The notes under the pieces were generated by a model. The model was not told where the DNA came from. It saw only the letters and a list, made by a program, of their open reading frames with translations, and searched no databases. This document shows positions 1 through 8,358 of a DNA stretch of 38,895 bases, piece by piece. Position numbers and translations under genes: made by a program. The stretch's first letter is position 1. Each line of letters starts with the position of its first letter. Origin of the DNA: a virus; IMG/VR virus record IMGVR_UViG_3300027872_000015, positions 1-38,895 of that record. One strand, 5' to 3'.

Positions 1-2276
1 GTTAATGCTTTCCATTCCTTATCTGTGATCACACCCATATTCTTTAATGCGTGTATGGATTCGTGGTTAAAGACATCTATTATTGCTTTTGCTTGCGCCG
101 CATCGCCAAGATTGGAATTAAGATAGTCATAAGCTAACAAAATAACATGTTTAACAGAGTTATCTTTTTCTTGCTGTTGTAATGTAACACCCTCTACTAT
201 AACCTTTATTCCCTTTGGTGTCGCAATCTTGCTAATATAATTAATATCTACATCTTCCATACCTCTAGATTTAAGTAAGGCGCTAACTTGCTTTTGTATC
301 GGTTTTATTTCTTCGTCAAGAATCTCCTGATTCTTATTTTCAATAAATGCTTCTAAATCTATCTCTGCTTTTTTGAGTGCAGCCTTTAGTACCTTCTGAT
401 CTGTCTTAGGATTCTTGCCATTCATGGCATCAAGGACTGTCTGGGCTTCAGCCTGCGTTTTGAAGGTCGCCAAGGCACCACTGTAAACAAGAGCACCATT
501 CTCGTATTGCTGCTCGGCTACAGCGAATGCCGGTTCGGAATCAATTCTTGATACGGCAGAAACCACAGATCGTTCAACTGGAAGGTTCGGGTCTTTGGCT
601 GCGCGTCCCTTCGTGCCGTAAGACATGTTGGAAATCATGCGTCCGTTCGAGCCGATACTCACATGACCATCATCCGATAGCTTCTGTTTTATCTGCCTAG
701 CCTGATGGTAATTAACGCTTAACGCTTCTTGTATGTTGGCAATGGTCAGACTTCCCTTGCCCTTGAGCATCATTGCCTTGATGCCCTTCGCCGCAGTGGA
801 GCCAATGCCGAACATGGATTGCAATTGTTCAGAAGATGGGAAGCCCGTTTCCCACTTGTCTTTGGTGTCCAGTGTTTTGGCTAGTGCCGAAATGCGAACA
901 AGTTCACGGGCTTTTTGATACTGGTCGTTGGTGAATTTCCCTTTGTGCTGTCCGTACTCTTCAAGAACTTCACCGGCTTGTTCTATGGACGGGTCTTCAT
1001 CAATCCTCGGCGCTGCGTTCTTGGCCGCTCTAGCCTCGGAAGCCTCAATGAAGGCTTTGCTTCGCCCGGTGTAGTCCGGCAATAATCGACTTCCTTCATA
1101 TTCCCCGCCATAGTCCTCAAAATCAAACCCGGTTTTAATAAGTGGGCCTTCATGTTCGACCTCTGCGGCTCGTTCTGCTCCGACCTCTGCTTGCTTGGCT
1201 CTCTGTAACCGTCCCTCTAATTCAACAACAGAGCCTTTCATCGGCGCGGCGGCTTCGCCAACCCTTCTCTCTACGTTGGCTACTATGTTTTCTAACTGAT
1301 GCAAGATATTGTCGCGCTCTGCCTGTGCGTCGGCATCGGCGTCGTCAACGGCTTTTTGTCTTCTACTTTTTATGACATGCTTGCCACCGGCACCAGCACC
1401 AGTTAGTATGCCACCAAGAGTTCCACCAATAAAAAATGCCTGTTTATATTCCTCAATTGCCTCATCACTATCCAGTGACTTACCAGCCTGCGCCCTATCG
1501 ATTATTTGTTGTGATAGTTCGGCAGTACCTTCTGATCCAAAACCAATCCCACTCGCACGACCAATCTTCTTGATTATATTGGGTACTGCTTTCTTGACTG
1601 TTTTTCCTAAAGCTGTCTTAACAGCCTTCTCTACTGGAACTTTCAAAAAACCAGCTACTTTCAGCATCAACAAATCAGAAACAATTTCTGCGGCAGTAGA
1701 CCCTAGCGCCCCGGTAAGTGCCTTTCCTTCACTGACAACCTTGCCGTGCTCCTCTTTCTGGGATTCTCTATGGGTGCCATAGAAATAAGGAATAAACGAT
1801 GATGCCAGTCCAACACCGGCACCAACGGTAGCACCTAACGGTCCACCAGCCGCACCAAAACGAGCGCCAGTGAATGCACTACCAAGAGCAAGTCCAAGGG
1901 ATGGCAGCGATGATCCGGCAGCACCCACAACATCTCGACCAAACCCTTGTTCGGCAGCACCAGTAGAGTAGGCAGCGCCTTCCTCGTCTTGCAGTTTGAT
2001 ATATTCAGACCACTTCTTTGCGGCCTCGGTATCTCCACGGGCTTTCGCAAGTCCTTCTAGTGTTGATCCAAAAGCCCCTTGCATTTGGTTAATGCCGGAG
2101 CCAAGATTTTGAGCAAAGAGAGAAGCTAGTCCCTGTGATTCTTCTGGTACAGGCTGGGGTTTAGACCCAGCCATAAACTCCACCATACGCTCACGTTCAA
2201 CAGCGGTCGGCTCATCACCACGAATCTGAAATCCTACTTCTTGTCCACGATCATTTTGAGTTAGATAGATGCCCAT
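1..2276 (-). CDS. Very large ejection/polyvalent-type protein, cut by left window edge
   Basis: I translated this frame line by line: it is open from an ATG at 2276 to base 1 without a stop (758 codons), so the C-terminus lies outside the window. The start overlaps the previous stop as TAATG. Residues about 115-160 and 285-305 are Gly/Ala-rich and hydrophobic, suggesting membrane-interacting segments. Residues about 480-545 look like a winged helix resembling the FtsK gamma fold (SLTIANIQEALSVNYHQARQ). The last visible part has FNHESIHALKNMG, an HExxH motif with H738, E739 and H742, as in the zincin domains of phage polyvalent proteins. It follows the SleB-domain ejection protein, where T7-like phages place their largest ejection protein (gp16). 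The role as an injected protein with metallopeptidase activity is inferred. The open frame is certain. Confidence 0.88.
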   Translation of the reverse strand, partial: MGIYLTQNDRGQEVGFQIRGDEPTAVERERMVEFMAGSKPQPVPEESQGLASLFAQNLGSGINQMQGAFGSTLEGLAKARGDTEAAKKWSEYIKLQDEEGAAYSTGAAEQGFGRDVVGAAGSSLPSLGLALGSAFTGARFGAAGGPLGATVGAGVGLASSFIPYFYGTHRESQKEEHGKVVSEGKALTGALGSTAAEIVSDLLMLKVAGFLKVPVEKAVKTALGKTVKKAVPNIIKKIGRASGIGFGSEGTAELSQQIIDRAQAGKSLDSDEAIEEYKQAFFIGGTLGGILTGAGAGGKHVIKSRRQKAVDDADADAQAERDNILHQLENIVANVERRVGEAAAPMKGSVVELEGRLQRAKQAEVGAERAAEVEHEGPLIKTGFDFEDYGGEYEGSRLLPDYTGRSKAFIEASEARAAKNAAPRIDEDPSIEQAGEVLEEYGQHKGKFTNDQYQKARELVRISALAKTLDTKDKWETGFPSSEQLQSMFGIGSTAAKGIKAMMLKGKGSLTIANIQEALSVNYHQARQIKQKLSDDGHVSIGSNGRMISNMSYGTKGRAAKDPNLPVERSVVSAVSRIDSEPAFAVAEQQYENGALVYSGALATFKTQAEAQTVLDAMNGKNPKTDQKVLKAALKKAEIDLEAFIENKNQEILDEEIKPIQKQVSALLKSRGMEDVDINYISKIATPKGIKVIVEGVTLQQQEKDNSVKHVILLAYDYLNSNLGDAAQAKAIIDVFNHESIHALKNMGVITDKEWKAL

Positions 2277-3202
2277 TATTCAGTCACATCAGCCGCACCA
2301 CCGGGAAGTGGTCTGCCGACCTTTAGTTCAATCGCTCTCTGTATAAGACGGAGTTGGTACGCTTTATCTGCGGCTTCCTTCTCTCCCGGCTGCCAGAATT
2401 TATCAGGACTATTAATTAAATCGGCCATCGCCTTGAGTTCATCTGTTGCCGCAGCTTCTTGAAGGTCACGGGAAGTGAGGTTCGCTTTCGCGGCAGCTTT
2501 TTGCTGTGCTAAATAAACTTCAAGATCAGCTTCCCTGTTGGCAATTTGCCAATCCATATCACCTTCGTACTGTGTCTTGTTGATCTGATCTTGGCGAACA
2601 GCACCAAGACCTAGTGCCTTGAGATAGCGAGCCTTCTGATTTTCTCTATATCCAAGTGCGCTTTTTACACCACTACCGACAGCAGTACCAAAGTCATCTC
2701 CTTTATTAGTCATTCCAGCAAAAAGAGCCGCGAGTTCTTCGTTGCTGCCCTTCTTGGATTTGGATAAATTTAATAACTCATCCATCATTGGATTGTCGGT
2801 ATTGTATTCTGGCCTATCTCCTAGAATATTTAATTGTGGGATGAGAGAAGCTATGCCTACATCTGAGGTTGAAGAAGATTCTTCTATCGGTAACGGTAGA
2901 CGGCCTGATGGTTTATTGGATGGTAGTTCAGGTGAGTTCTCAAATACACTTGGGATGAATTCCTTTTGTGGACTTACTTCTTCTGGTTTATTATATGGAG
3001 GCCAGTTATCTGGATTGATTGATTTATAAGGAGGTATTGTTCCATCCTTAATAAATGCAGGTGTTGATGGTATTGAAGGAGTATTTCTTAGAAAATCCTG
3101 TTGACTTGGATGCTGTAAGATTGGTCCTTTTTTAGTCTGTCTATATAGTTCCTCACGTTTTTTCGCAGCTTCTAATTCTAATAGTTCTTGTAAACTAGCC
3201 AT
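2276..3202 (-). CDS. Probable internal virion / DNA-ejection protein
   Basis: This is a 308-residue protein. Its start is the ATG that overlaps the previous stop as TGATG; a TTG one codon upstream is also possible. The N-terminus is helical (SLQELLELEAAKKREELYRQ), followed by a Pro/Ser-rich segment to about residue 120 and an Ala/Lys/Glu-rich helical C-terminal half. I recognise no catalytic motif. It lies between the SleB-domain protein and the giant edge-truncated protein, so it most likely belongs to the internal core or ejection set. That function comes from context alone. Confidence 0.8.
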   Translation of the reverse strand: MASLQELLELEAAKKREELYRQTKKGPILQHPSQQDFLRNTPSIPSTPAFIKDGTIPPYKSINPDNWPPYNKPEEVSPQKEFIPSVFENSPELPSNKPSGRLPLPIEESSSTSDVGIASLIPQLNILGDRPEYNTDNPMMDELLNLSKSKKGSNEELAALFAGMTNKGDDFGTAVGSGVKSALGYRENQKARYLKALGLGAVRQDQINKTQYEGDMDWQIANREADLEVYLAQQKAAAKANLTSRDLQEAAATDELKAMADLINSPDKFWQPGEKEAADKAYQLRLIQRAIELKVGRPLPGGAADVTE

Positions 3203-4356
3203 CACACGTTACTCCCATAAGACTCTATGAGTCTTCTAAGTCCTTCTTTATCATCATCTGAATATGTCGCTCTTTGCATTCTTAAATCTCGTTTAGGTAG
3301 TGCTTTTCTTTTCTTTTCTGCCATTGAAGCAAGGATAGTAGCTAGTCCATTGTCTTCTGGCTCGCTGGTCAAATTGACCATTTCCGTTCCATTAGTAGTT
3401 CCGTTAGTAGCGCCCGACGTTGGTCTGGGACGTGGTAAGTAAGATGCAGTTTGTGCTGAACCACTGCCAGCAGTACCGAAAACATGATCACCAATAGTTA
3501 CTTTGTTTGACATACCCGGTCCCCATGATGGAGAAGCTAAAGCAGGATTATAATAATTTGTTGCATCACCAATAGGATTTTCAACTCGTCCATATGCTAC
3601 ATCTTCAGCAGCCCTATACTGTGCGTCTGTGTATTTTCTTCCAGAAGGATTTGCCCCTTCACCACCGGCATACCCAGTTATGTCATTAAATGCAGAGTAT
3701 TGACCATCTTGTAATATAACCCCCTTCAATGAGTCAGGATATTTATCATTTCCAACTCTATTAAGAATGTTATATCCAACACCGTATAGTCCTTCTTTTG
3801 ATTGATTCCCCGCCTCTGAAGCCATCGCTTGTGCCAATAAATCTAGTTCTTCTCTCGTATATTTTGCCTGACCTCCAACAACCCCACCTGATGCAAAGCG
3901 TACCGGCTCTCTTAATCCCGGTGCAGGCTCCGGCATATTGAGCGCAGTCATTCCAAAATCTTTGGTAAGAGACTGAAGACCGGATGGAGCCTCCAACTCC
4001 GGTTGATTTTTTGCTCTCAAGTTCTGCATCTCGGTGAGCCTCGCGGCTGCATCGAGTTGTTTGCCAAACTCATCCTGCCCAAGATATGGATTGAGGTATG
4101 ATCCAACCAATCCGCCAGCCGCGAACCCATTGGTAGGCGGCTGTACCCCTTGCTGGGGCGGCGGAAGCCCCATCATCATCTCATCTCTGACCGTGATCTT
4201 GGGCCGTCTGGCATTCCCCTGCATAGAGGCACGAGAGTCCAGTTCTGCCATGACAATAAATTCAGGGATATTCCCCGAACCGGCCCGCAATTCCTTTTCA
4301 AGCGCCTCTCTCGGTAGAGATCGAACTTCCTGTTGGGCGGCGTTTAAATCTCTCAC
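3202..4356 (-). CDS. Internal virion protein with SleB-type cell-wall hydrolase domain
   Basis: The protein has 384 residues. Residues about 170-295 match the SleB/Hydrolase_2 family of spore-cortex and phage peptidoglycan hydrolases: LAQAMASEAGNQSKEGLYG, then GYNILNRV, QYSAFND and a closing HVFG. E181 in the ASEA element sits where the family has its catalytic glutamate. The N-terminal 165 residues are low-complexity and include AAGGLVG and ASGGVVGG elements shared in style with the other ejection proteins. The gene overlaps the previous stop by ATGA and the next start by TGATG. In the ejection block, such a domain would open the peptidoglycan as DNA enters. The hydrolase assignment is strong; virion location is inferred from position. 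Confidence 0.9.
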   Translation of the reverse strand: MRDLNAAQQEVRSLPREALEKELRAGSGNIPEFIVMAELDSRASMQGNARRPKITVRDEMMMGLPPPQQGVQPPTNGFAAGGLVGSYLNPYLGQDEFGKQLDAAARLTEMQNLRAKNQPELEAPSGLQSLTKDFGMTALNMPEPAPGLREPVRFASGGVVGGQAKYTREELDLLAQAMASEAGNQSKEGLYGVGYNILNRVGNDKYPDSLKGVILQDGQYSAFNDITGYAGGEGANPSGRKYTDAQYRAAEDVAYGRVENPIGDATNYYNPALASPSWGPGMSNKVTIGDHVFGTAGSGSAQTASYLPRPRPTSGATNGTTNGTEMVNLTSEPEDNGLATILASMAEKKRKALPKRDLRMQRATYSDDDKEGLRRLIESYGSNV

Positions 4357-5417
4357 TGTTGCCCACCATACAATGCAGCAATGCCAGCCAAGCCAGCGGC
4401 TCCTGCCACCGGGTTATTAGCATCAAACTGTTGAACATCCTGATTCGCAGAGATTGGAACGCCCCTCAAAATGGACGACAGGAATTGAAGGTTCTGTCTT
4501 TCAGAGTCGCGCTGGTTGACAAAATCATTGTACCCAATGTCCAGTTGAGACTGCGCGTATTGCTGTTGCTGATCACCGGAAGTCATCAACGCCCTTGTAC
4601 GATCCAGTTCGATCTGGTCCCCCATTTTCTGCATGTCAGCTAACGTGGAGCCGGACTCAAGTCCTAGTTGAGCACCCTGTAATCCAAGGTTTTGTCCAAA
4701 CTGAGAAGCCTGTTGGTTGGCTTGTTCTTGAGTAAGGAATGCCTGTTGATTAGCAAGATCGCCGCGCATAACATTTTCAATGTTGGTTCTTTGAGCGCCT
4801 TGGCTTGAGGTTCTATCTCGTTCGAATTGCTGTTGAGCATTTTCATATGCTGATTGTAACCCCTGTGTTTGGATATCCTTGAACCTGTCCAGTAATCCCC
4901 TGTCTCCTATGGATTGCTGGACAAACCGGCGTGAGCCACCAAAAGCCCCAGCCTGAACAGCCTCGGCGTTTCTAGCAGACTGCCCTTCCATATAATCACT
5001 GAGTGCATTTTGCTTAGTTCGACCAACAACAGCGTCCATGTACGGAGACATGTACTGATCTGCTATGCCCTGATCAAAGCCTTGGTGCCCAACAAGATCG
5101 TATGGACTCACCCCCGGCGTTCCGTTGATCATATATTGCGGAAGACCAGCCATTCCTAAACCGGCAGTACCAGCCTGATTGGCATAAGCTGCCCCCTGAT
5201 CCAGCCCCGGAGTACCCGAATTGGCTAGATCAGTAACCATTCCATATGATTGAAGAGTATCCGCGCTTTGATCATAAAGCCTCTGATCTTGGTACGAGAC
5301 ATAGGGTTGCTCAGACTCATCTTCCGCCCTATTCATTAAGCCCTTGTAGTAAGGCTCTGCATATTCTGGAAGATTTGATTGATAGGAAGTTGTTGAACTT
5401 GGTCCACCACCACCCAT
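4353..5417 (-). CDS. Probable internal virion / DNA-ejection protein
   Basis: This 354-residue protein starts at an ATG preceded by a strong GGAGAG ribosome-binding site. It begins with Gly/Ser residues and SNLPEYAEPYYKGLMNRAED, an opening I associate with internal proteins of environmental podoviruses. Residues about 130-310 are Gln/Ala-rich and strongly helical. The C-terminus ends in an Ala/Gly-rich hydrophobic stretch (AGAAGLAGIAALYGG). No enzyme motif is visible. The position ahead of the SleB-domain protein fits an ejection-core component comparable in place to T7 gp14 or gp15. The family name is uncertain. Confidence 0.85.
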   Translation of the reverse strand: MGGGGPSSTTSYQSNLPEYAEPYYKGLMNRAEDESEQPYVSYQDQRLYDQSADTLQSYGMVTDLANSGTPGLDQGAAYANQAGTAGLGMAGLPQYMINGTPGVSPYDLVGHQGFDQGIADQYMSPYMDAVVGRTKQNALSDYMEGQSARNAEAVQAGAFGGSRRFVQQSIGDRGLLDRFKDIQTQGLQSAYENAQQQFERDRTSSQGAQRTNIENVMRGDLANQQAFLTQEQANQQASQFGQNLGLQGAQLGLESGSTLADMQKMGDQIELDRTRALMTSGDQQQQYAQSQLDIGYNDFVNQRDSERQNLQFLSSILRGVPISANQDVQQFDANNPVAGAAGLAGIAALYGGQQ

Positions 5418-5419
5418 AA

Positions 5420-5845
5420 CTACTCTCCTTTAACCGGAAGTCTATACACGCGAGATAGTTCCTCTGCGCCGTACCTCTCCATAAATGCACTCCATTTTGG
5501 AATACATTCTGCTTCAAGATAATCACACTCATTGTCTATTGCATAACTGGTAAACTTGTTATACATTGGCCTGAACCATTTAATGCCTTGCTCACCACCT
5601 ATATGGCAAACACGCATTGAATAAATACTCTCTGGATATGATATCTTTTTTAATGTAGCACTTGATCTGATTACAAAATCATCATCAAACGCAACCCACA
5701 ATGTGGAATCAGAAGATAACAACTCTTCTAAAATAGTATCCATACTTTCTCTTTTGCCAGACGCATTCACTGACTTCTGGATGTACCCAAATGTCTTAGG
5801 CCACACGCGCCATACCTCATTTGGAGGTACAAGAGATATGTCCAT
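5420..5845 (-). CDS. Small internal protein, possible GNAT-like fold
   Basis: This is a 141-residue protein whose ATG overlaps the previous stop as TGATG. The pattern (a helix near residues 25-45, a WVAFDDD strand, a later YLEAECIPKWSAFMERYG segment and a final VYRL strand) resembles the degenerate acetyltransferase-like proteins that sit beside internal core proteins in T7-like phages (gp13-type). The GNAT resemblance is my inference from layout and secondary-structure pattern; the acetyl-CoA-binding loop is not clear. An unrelated assembly factor is equally possible. Confidence 0.75.
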   Translation of the reverse strand: MDISLVPPNEVWRVWPKTFGYIQKSVNASGKRESMDTILEELLSSDSTLWVAFDDDFVIRSSATLKKISYPESIYSMRVCHIGGEQGIKWFRPMYNKFTSYAIDNECDYLEAECIPKWSAFMERYGAEELSRVYRLPVKGE

Positions 5846-7758
5846 CAAACATTACCGGGCATAAGCTGGAACGGTTGCTGCGGTTGCTGTGGTTGCTGCA
5901 TTCGCTGGCCAGCTACCATGTTATCAAGCTGTCTTCCCCCTGCGTCTGTCGAGCCTTTTCCCATGTTTGATACTACGTCGGCAGGAACTATATATTCTCC
6001 TTCGGAAAGCTGTGCTGGCTGCGACCCCTGCGGGGAATTGATTTGTGCCGGGATTGAATCGGATTTTCCATCACCGCCTTGGATACGTTCCATCAAATCC
6101 ATCAAGGCTTCTTCACCAAAAGTTTCAATGAACAACTGAATGATCTTTTCAGCATTCGGGATTTGGCCCTGAATTGCAGCAACAGTCATTGCGACCAACT
6201 GCTTGTCTTGGCTTTCGGTCCCGCTTTCAGGCATGATCCCACCGGGAGTCTCCTGTCCCATCATGGATGGAGAATTCAGACCGGCCAAGCCACCTTCAGC
6301 ATATGAGTTATCCACGGGCTTCTTTACTATCCCTCCCTCGGCATAACGTTGATTGCTCACGTCACTGCCAGCACCCCAACCGTAGGTCGGAGATGGCGAG
6401 ATGCCACCGTAGGACGGCGGCTGTACGCCAGCAGGAGGACCACCATAAGTCGGCCCCCGCGCTCCATTGTTTTGCGGAAGGGAGGCAACCCCCTGCGCCA
6501 TTGGATTGTTTCCACCAAAAACAGGTGAATTTGCCTGTGCTTGTGGGGCAACATTGTTGATGGCTTGGTTCGGCATCGTGTTGTTCACCGCTTGTGTGCC
6601 GGGATTATTAAACGCTGATAAATTGGGAGCAGGTTTTTGGTTTGGTCCTCCTACAATTCCACCCTGATGGAATCGTGGAACATACTCTCCCCTGAAGTAC
6701 GAGAACTCACCAGTCTTTCCGGGGTCATAATTTTCATCTGGAAATTCAGGTCCGGAACGTACATACCTGCTTTCGCCACTTGAATCGTACTCTTTCTTAT
6801 CAGGCCCGTCGCCACCTTGATTTAAAAGACCGTACCCCAACACTGCCGGGAGTAAGGCATTCTTCATATTACCAAAAATTCCGCTCTTTGCTTCACCCTC
6901 AAGCAAATTCATTGGCTCTCCCGTGGAGCCAGCAGTTGTGGGAACTTCTCCATTCACCGTTCCAAAATTATTCAGCCCAACATTAGAACCATAGGGTTGT
7001 GAGGACGGCCTTGGTCTTGGAATACTGTTTGGACCGCTAATCGAGGGGGCTGAAGGCGTTGACCCAATACTCGGTTGAGGAGGCAATCCCGGCATATTAC
7101 CAGTTACACTACCCGGCAACCCCATCTTGCTTGATGCCATTTCAGGACTGAAATATGGACTACCCGGACTCATCATTGTGGCTCCACCGGGGCCTTGTGC
7201 CATCGGTGCGCCGGGGCCAATACTCGGAAGACCACCAGCCGGTATGGATGACATGGTTGGCGTCGATATGGCCGGCATGGCGGCAGTGGTGCCACTTATT
7301 GGTGCGGTAGTGGCGGCTATGGCAGGAGCAGTGCTCTCAAGAGCACCCAAGGCAGCAGGAGCAGCTAAAGGCGCAGCACTAGCAGCTAAAGCAGGAGCAG
7401 CAGTAGCCGCAGTGATAGCAGGAGCAGCCAAGGCAGGAGCCATACTGGCAGCCCCCAGCCCAGCAGCACCCATCCCAGCCCCCACACCAGTACCTAATGC
7501 TCCCAATCCGGCCATGGCCGGAACAGCAGCAGCCGCAGCAGGCGCAGCCGCAGCAGCGGTACCAGCCAAGGCAGGTGCCAGTGCAGCCAATGCAGGCAGA
7601 AAGAAGAATGCTTCAGGAAGCCCTGTCTCTGGGTTGATGGATAGTTCATTCTCCGGCATTAAAGACGCAAGTCCGCTAACCTCTTCAGGGTTCATATGCA
7701 CAAGCATACTATCTCCGAAGCGACCCTTTGATGCCAACTTTTGAGCAATTTGTTTCAT
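5845..7758 (-). CDS. Large Ala/Gly/Pro-rich internal or tail-associated virion protein
   Basis: The protein has 637 residues. I chose the ATG at 7758 because it has a GGAAGTAGC leader; the longer reading lacks a site. After a folded N-terminus (residues 1-55) comes an extreme Ala-rich hydrophobic tract (about 58-145), then a Pro/Gly/Asn-rich disordered middle with repeated AEGGIVKKP and AEGGLAG elements. A C-terminal domain contains LSEGEYIVPADVVSNMGKGS, a motif I know from tail or internal proteins of many environmental phages. The composition suits a protein that unfolds and crosses the short tail or inserts in a membrane. The function is inferred. The opposite strand over the Ala tract shows a long false frame. 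Confidence 0.85.
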   Translation of the reverse strand: MKQIAQKLASKGRFGDSMLVHMNPEEVSGLASLMPENELSINPETGLPEAFFFLPALAALAPALAGTAAAAAPAAAAAVPAMAGLGALGTGVGAGMGAAGLGAASMAPALAAPAITAATAAPALAASAAPLAAPAALGALESTAPAIAATTAPISGTTAAMPAISTPTMSSIPAGGLPSIGPGAPMAQGPGGATMMSPGSPYFSPEMASSKMGLPGSVTGNMPGLPPQPSIGSTPSAPSISGPNSIPRPRPSSQPYGSNVGLNNFGTVNGEVPTTAGSTGEPMNLLEGEAKSGIFGNMKNALLPAVLGYGLLNQGGDGPDKKEYDSSGESRYVRSGPEFPDENYDPGKTGEFSYFRGEYVPRFHQGGIVGGPNQKPAPNLSAFNNPGTQAVNNTMPNQAINNVAPQAQANSPVFGGNNPMAQGVASLPQNNGARGPTYGGPPAGVQPPSYGGISPSPTYGWGAGSDVSNQRYAEGGIVKKPVDNSYAEGGLAGLNSPSMMGQETPGGIMPESGTESQDKQLVAMTVAAIQGQIPNAEKIIQLFIETFGEEALMDLMERIQGGDGKSDSIPAQINSPQGSQPAQLSEGEYIVPADVVSNMGKGSTDAGGRQLDNMVAGQRMQQPQQPQQPFQLMPGNV

Positions 7759-7759
7759 G

Positions 7760-8134
7760 CTACTTCCTAAGTTTCTCAGGTGGATACCCAACATCAGTAA
7801 ACATTAACTGTCTCGCCATTTCATCGGCTTTATTTTGCCAATCTATAATTTCAAATATAGTAGGTTCTTTTTTTTCTTCATTTTCAAATCTTAATATAGT
7901 ATTAGGTGGCCAATCCACAAGTGGTTTATTAATATCCATATCATAGTATTTCTTAAAAAGATTATTTCTATCTTGTTCTAATCTGTATCCATTTCCTGCA
8001 ACATCCCAATATGCTTCATCTTGCTCCCAGATCATTCTATTTCTTTCCATGTCATCAAAGTATTTTTTTGCTTCCAACCAATCATACAATCCTTGAATTT
8101 CAATGTTGTCGGATCGTCTTGTTAATTGTTTCAT
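7760..8134 (-). CDS. Hypothetical phage protein
   Basis: This 124-residue protein starts at the ATG in a TGATG overlap with the preceding small tail protein. It is charged and rich in Trp, Tyr and Asp (YDWLEAKKYFDDMERNRMIW), with no transmembrane segment and no motif I recognise. Tight packing between the tail-hub region and the ejection genes suggests a virion accessory or assembly factor. No specific function can be given. Confidence 0.75.
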   Translation of the reverse strand: MKQLTRRSDNIEIQGLYDWLEAKKYFDDMERNRMIWEQDEAYWDVAGNGYRLEQDRNNLFKKYYDMDINKPLVDWPPNTILRFENEEKKEPTIFEIIDWQNKADEMARQLMFTDVGYPPEKLRK

Positions 8135-8358
8135 CAAACTATCTTCAGAGTACCAGTGTCATTCCAAACGTCACCGGCAATCAAGCCAGCAGATGAAGTA
8201 GGCAGGTCTGAAAGATTGATGGTGGAAACTCGGATGTTTCCGCGACTTAGAATGCTATCGATCTGAAGTTCTATAGTTCTGAGAGTTCTTGCCCAAAATC
8301 TCCGGTCGTAGTTTTCAGGCGCAACGCCAAGGCTCGACCTTGCAAGACCATCGTTCAT
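8134..8358 (-). CDS. Small conserved tail-region protein
   Basis: This 74-residue protein starts at the TAATG junction with the tail-hub gene. Its C-terminal half reads NLSDLPTSSAGLIAGDVWND followed by GTLKIV, a pattern I recall from small proteins beside short-tail hub genes of many environmental phages. The first 40 residues are amphipathic (RRFWARTLRTIELQIDSIL). No catalytic function is evident. It may be a small structural plug or chaperone for the hub, but this is a guess from position. Confidence 0.8.
   Translation of the reverse strand: MNDGLARSSLGVAPENYDRRFWARTLRTIELQIDSILSRGNIRVSTINLSDLPTSSAGLIAGDVWNDTGTLKIV

Noticed and set aside
1309-1782. Plus-strand 157-codon frame
   Set aside because: It lies wholly opposite the verified minus-strand frame 1-2276 and has membrane-like low-complexity content only from antisense codons.
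7127-7744. Plus-strand 205-codon Ala-rich frame
   Set aside because: It mirrors the GCN-rich Ala tract of the internal protein; GC-rich Ala codons stay open on the other strand. No start signal.
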